From positions 1 to 15,527 of the forward strand of contig JAHUZY010000066.1 of NCBI GenBank assembly GCA_019264505.1: a stretch of 15,527 bases of DNA. The letters run 5' to 3'. Shown here piece after piece: positions 13,789-15,527 of the stretch (its first letter is position 1; the number at the start of each line of letters is the position of its first letter). The stretch is from Phenylobacterium sp. (GTDB lineage Bacteria > Pseudomonadota > Alphaproteobacteria > Caulobacterales > Caulobacteraceae). Below the pieces are notes generated by a model. The model saw only the letters and a list, made by a program, of their open reading frames with translations. It was not told where the DNA came from and did no database searches. Both the position numbers and the translations under genes were made by a program.

Positions 13789-14871
13789 CTATTGTCCGGC
13801 CCCCACCGCGACGCTGGAGAGCAGGGCGGCGAGCTCGGCCTGCCGGGCGCAGCCGGTCTTTTCCAGGACGCGGCGGAGCTGATTGCGGACGGTGTTGATC
13901 GACACATCACCCGCCAGCGCCAGGTCCTCCAGGGTCTTGCCGGCCCCGATCCCCTGGGCCACCCGAGCCTCGGCCGGGGTCAGGTCGAAGAGTGAGCGCA
14001 TCAGGTCCAGCGACGGGGTCCGCTCGCTGCTGACCGGCGTCATCAGCAGGAGCGCGAAGCTCTGGCCAAAGATGTCGTGGGCCGAGCGCTTGATGGGGAT
14101 CAGGTGCAGCACCATCGTCGCCTTGCCCAGTTCGTCGCGCAGGGGGAAGGTGCAGCGCCCCAGGCCAGGGGCCGCGTCGATGGTCTTCAGGGCGTCGGCG
14201 AGCATCTGCTGGGCGGCCTTGTCGCTTAGGACAAGGCGGTTGCCCGCGCCAAACCGGACCTCCCCGGCCAGCGGCGCCATCCACTCATTGGCCTCGACAA
14301 CCACGCCGCCTTCAGTGAGCAGAAGGGCCGGCAACCGCATCCCGCTCAACGCCTCGGTGGCGCCCTGGGCGCGCTGCAGGCCCAGGCGGGCGCTGACCAG
14401 GGCGCTGCGCGCCAGGTGCGGGCGCAGACTGTTCAGGGTGGCCACGTGCTCCGGCTCGATCGGACCCCGATCCAGTGTCCGTTCGATGCTGAAGACGATT
14501 GAGTCCCCGGTCGGCACCTGCAGCCCCGTGCCGGCCGACCAGCCCAGGCCGCGGGGGTGGAAGAAGTCGCGATAGATGGGGTCGACCTTGATCTGGTCTT
14601 CGCTCCAGAAGTCCTGCTCCACGAAGAAGGCGGGATCGGACTGGCTCATGATGCAGGTGCGGCGGGGGCAACGATGGAACCAGCCGTCGTTCACATAGGC
14701 CTCGAAGACCTCGCGGATCGAGCCCGAGGCGGTCCAGCAAAGCGCCTTGCGGGCGGAGAACAGCAGGCCGCCCCGGGAGTCGGTCATCGCCGCCAGATCA
14801 TCGAGCACCGAGGGCCAAAGCTCCGGCGCCACCGAACACTCGTAGATCCGATCGATCAGATCGCTTTCCAT
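13789..14871 (-). CDS. LuxR-type helix-turn-helix regulator with N-terminal GAF/PAS-like sensor region
   Basis: A 360-residue regulator. The C-terminal DNA-binding domain spans about 294-353: DLTPAEARVAQGI, then a helix-turn-helix whose recognition helix is SINTVRNQLRRVLEKTG (324-340). This is the LuxR/FixJ (GerE) fold. The upstream region (about 5-160) looks like a GAF-type sensor with many aromatics and cysteines (CPRRTC at 68-73). A PAS-like segment follows (about 180-280, beginning LPALLLTEGGVVVEANEWMAPL). It has no receiver domain and no recognisable acyl-homoserine-lactone domain, so it is not a classic response regulator or quorum sensor. The ligand is unknown. A GGGGGACC ribosome-binding sequence precedes ATG 14871. 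It is divergent from the radical SAM repair gene, and their shared 117-base gap contains a LexA box. Confidence 0.88.
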   Translation of the reverse strand: MESDLIDRIYECSVAPELWPSVLDDLAAMTDSRGGLLFSARKALCWTASGSIREVFEAYVNDGWFHRCPRRTCIMSQSDPAFFVEQDFWSEDQIKVDPIYRDFFHPRGLGWSAGTGLQVPTGDSIVFSIERTLDRGPIEPEHVATLNSLRPHLARSALVSARLGLQRAQGATEALSGMRLPALLLTEGGVVVEANEWMAPLAGEVRFGAGNRLVLSDKAAQQMLADALKTIDAAPGLGRCTFPLRDELGKATMVLHLIPIKRSAHDIFGQSFALLLMTPVSSERTPSLDLMRSLFDLTPAEARVAQGIGAGKTLEDLALAGDVSINTVRNQLRRVLEKTGCARQAELAALLSSVAVGAGQ

Positions 14872-14959
14872 CGGTCCCCCATGTGCTTGCCGAGATTATC
14901 GCACCCAACCTGCGCCGCCTCGCAACTCCTTTCAAAGCGGGCCTCCGGCCACGCTTGCA

Positions 14960-14974
14960 GAACATAACAAGAAC
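14960..14974. promoter_or_regulatory. LexA (SOS) box, alphaproteobacterial type
   Basis: GAACATAACAAGAAC is a perfect GAAC-N7-GAAC, the complement of the established alphaproteobacterial LexA operator GTTC-N7-GTTC. It ends 14 bases before the ATG of the radical SAM repair gene and 89 bases from the start of the divergent LuxR-type gene. A TTGCAG at 14955-14960 could serve as a -35 element with the box across the spacer, but the -10 is unclear. I noticed no other perfect box of this form in the window. Confidence 0.75.
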
Positions 14975-14988
14975 TTTAGAGTGGCCCC

Positions 14989-15527
14989 ATGGCCGTTCTC
15001 GATCTGAAGCAGAAGCTCTCCATCCTTGCCGACGCGGCCAAGTACGACGCGTCCTGCGCGTCGTCGGGGGCGGGGAAGCGGGATTCCAGAGGCGGCAAGG
15101 GTGTGGGATCCACCGAGGGCATGGGCATCTGCCACGCCTATACGCCGGATGGCCGGTGCGTCAGCCTGCTGAAGATCCTGCTGACCAACTACTGCATCTA
15201 TGATTGCGCCTACTGCGTGAACAGGGTCTCGTCCAACACCCCGCGGGCCAGGTTCAAGGTCCAGGAAGTGGTCGACCTGACGCTCGGCTTCTACAAGCGC
15301 AACTATATCGAGGGGTTGTTCCTCTCCTCGGGCATCATCCGCAACAGCGACTATACGATGGAGGCGATGGTGGCGGTCGCGCGCACCTTGCGCACCGATC
15401 ATGACTTCCGCGGCTACATCCATCTGAAGCTAATCCCGGAAGCCTCGGTGGAGCTGACCAATGAGGCCGCCCTCTATGCCGACCGGGTCTCGATCAATGT
15501 GGAGCTGCCGCGGGAGGAGAGTTTGGC
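14989..15527 (+). CDS. Putative DNA modification/repair radical SAM protein (rSAM_link_UDG family), N-terminal part, cut by right edge
   Basis: The gene runs off the right edge after 179 complete codons of an open frame; full-length members are roughly 400 residues. The N-terminus MAVLDLKQKLSILADAAKYD and SSGAGKR are typical of the family. The radical SAM cluster motif CIYDCAYC gives Cys69-X3-Cys73-X2-Cys76, ligands for the 4Fe-4S cluster that cleaves S-adenosylmethionine. FLSSGIIRNSDYTMEAMV (about 109-126) is another conserved block. This matches the family described as 'putative DNA modification/repair radical SAM protein' (TIGR03916), named for its genomic linkage to a UDG-superfamily protein and a DUF4130-type partner. 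The reaction is unknown. The perfect LexA box just upstream indicates SOS induction. The start is the first ATG after the box, with a weak AGAGTGG ribosome-binding sequence. Confidence 0.88.
   Translation, partial: MAVLDLKQKLSILADAAKYDASCASSGAGKRDSRGGKGVGSTEGMGICHAYTPDGRCVSLLKILLTNYCIYDCAYCVNRVSSNTPRARFKVQEVVDLTLGFYKRNYIEGLFLSSGIIRNSDYTMEAMVAVARTLRTDHDFRGYIHLKLIPEASVELTNEAALYADRVSINVELPREESL

Noticed and set aside
1..15527. Mobile elements, CRISPR arrays, tRNA/rRNA genes, toxin-antitoxin or phage modules
   Set aside because: No transposase, integrase, regularly spaced repeats, tRNA-like cloverleaf or phage structural gene was seen on either strand by eye; base composition looks uniform throughout.

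Overview
The window is a GC-rich (visibly close to 70%) chromosomal segment with dense coding and no mobile elements. It most likely comes from an alphaproteobacterium, probably order Caulobacterales (Caulobacter/Phenylobacterium-like). The reasons are the strong G/C third-position bias, an alphaproteobacterial-type LexA box (GTTC-N7-GTTC), a near-consensus CtrA box (TTAA-N7-TGAA) in front of a chemotaxis receptor, and the style of the LuxR-type regulator and MCP. The genus is inference. I count 16 protein genes, two of them cut by the window edges, and no tRNA, rRNA, CRISPR or IS. The largest gap between genes is about 200 bases.

Layout, left to right. (a) 1-1290, minus strand: a hotdog thioesterase, a two-helix membrane protein and a luciferase-like flavin oxidoreductase cut by the left edge; the last two are translationally coupled. 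(b) 1490-4167, plus strand: a 3-oxoadipyl-CoA-type thiolase, an acyl-CoA dehydrogenase and a small DUF3253 protein, forming a CoA-ester degradation cassette. (c) 4172-5608, minus: a methyl-accepting chemotaxis protein with almost no periplasmic domain. (d) 5785-8551, plus: a uracil-DNA-glycosylase-superfamily protein with an Fe-S cysteine signature, an overlapping lipoprotein alpha/beta hydrolase, and a leucine-dehydrogenase-type amino acid dehydrogenase. (e) 8575-11755, minus: an SDR oxidoreductase, a transglutaminase-like protein and an MFS transporter. (f) 11884-12786, plus: an AraC-type regulator divergent from the SDR gene, with paired repeats between them that look like operators. (g) 12800-14871, minus: a LuxR-type regulator and then an esterase-family lipoprotein. 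(h) 14989 to the right edge, plus: the N-terminal part of a radical SAM protein of the 'rSAM_link_UDG' DNA modification/repair family.

The observation most worth following is in (h). A perfect alphaproteobacterial SOS box (GAAC-N7-GAAC, the same as GTTC-N7-GTTC on the other strand) lies 14 bases before the start codon of the radical SAM gene. This suggests that this poorly characterised DNA-repair protein, and probably its usual partners just beyond the right edge, are DNA-damage inducible. The divergent LuxR-type gene shares the same intergenic region.

The remaining genes are largely ordinary metabolism: beta-oxidation-like CoA chemistry, branched-chain amino acid deamination, hydrolases and transport. 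Their local regulation is deduced from inverted and direct repeats in the intergenic gaps and has not been tested.
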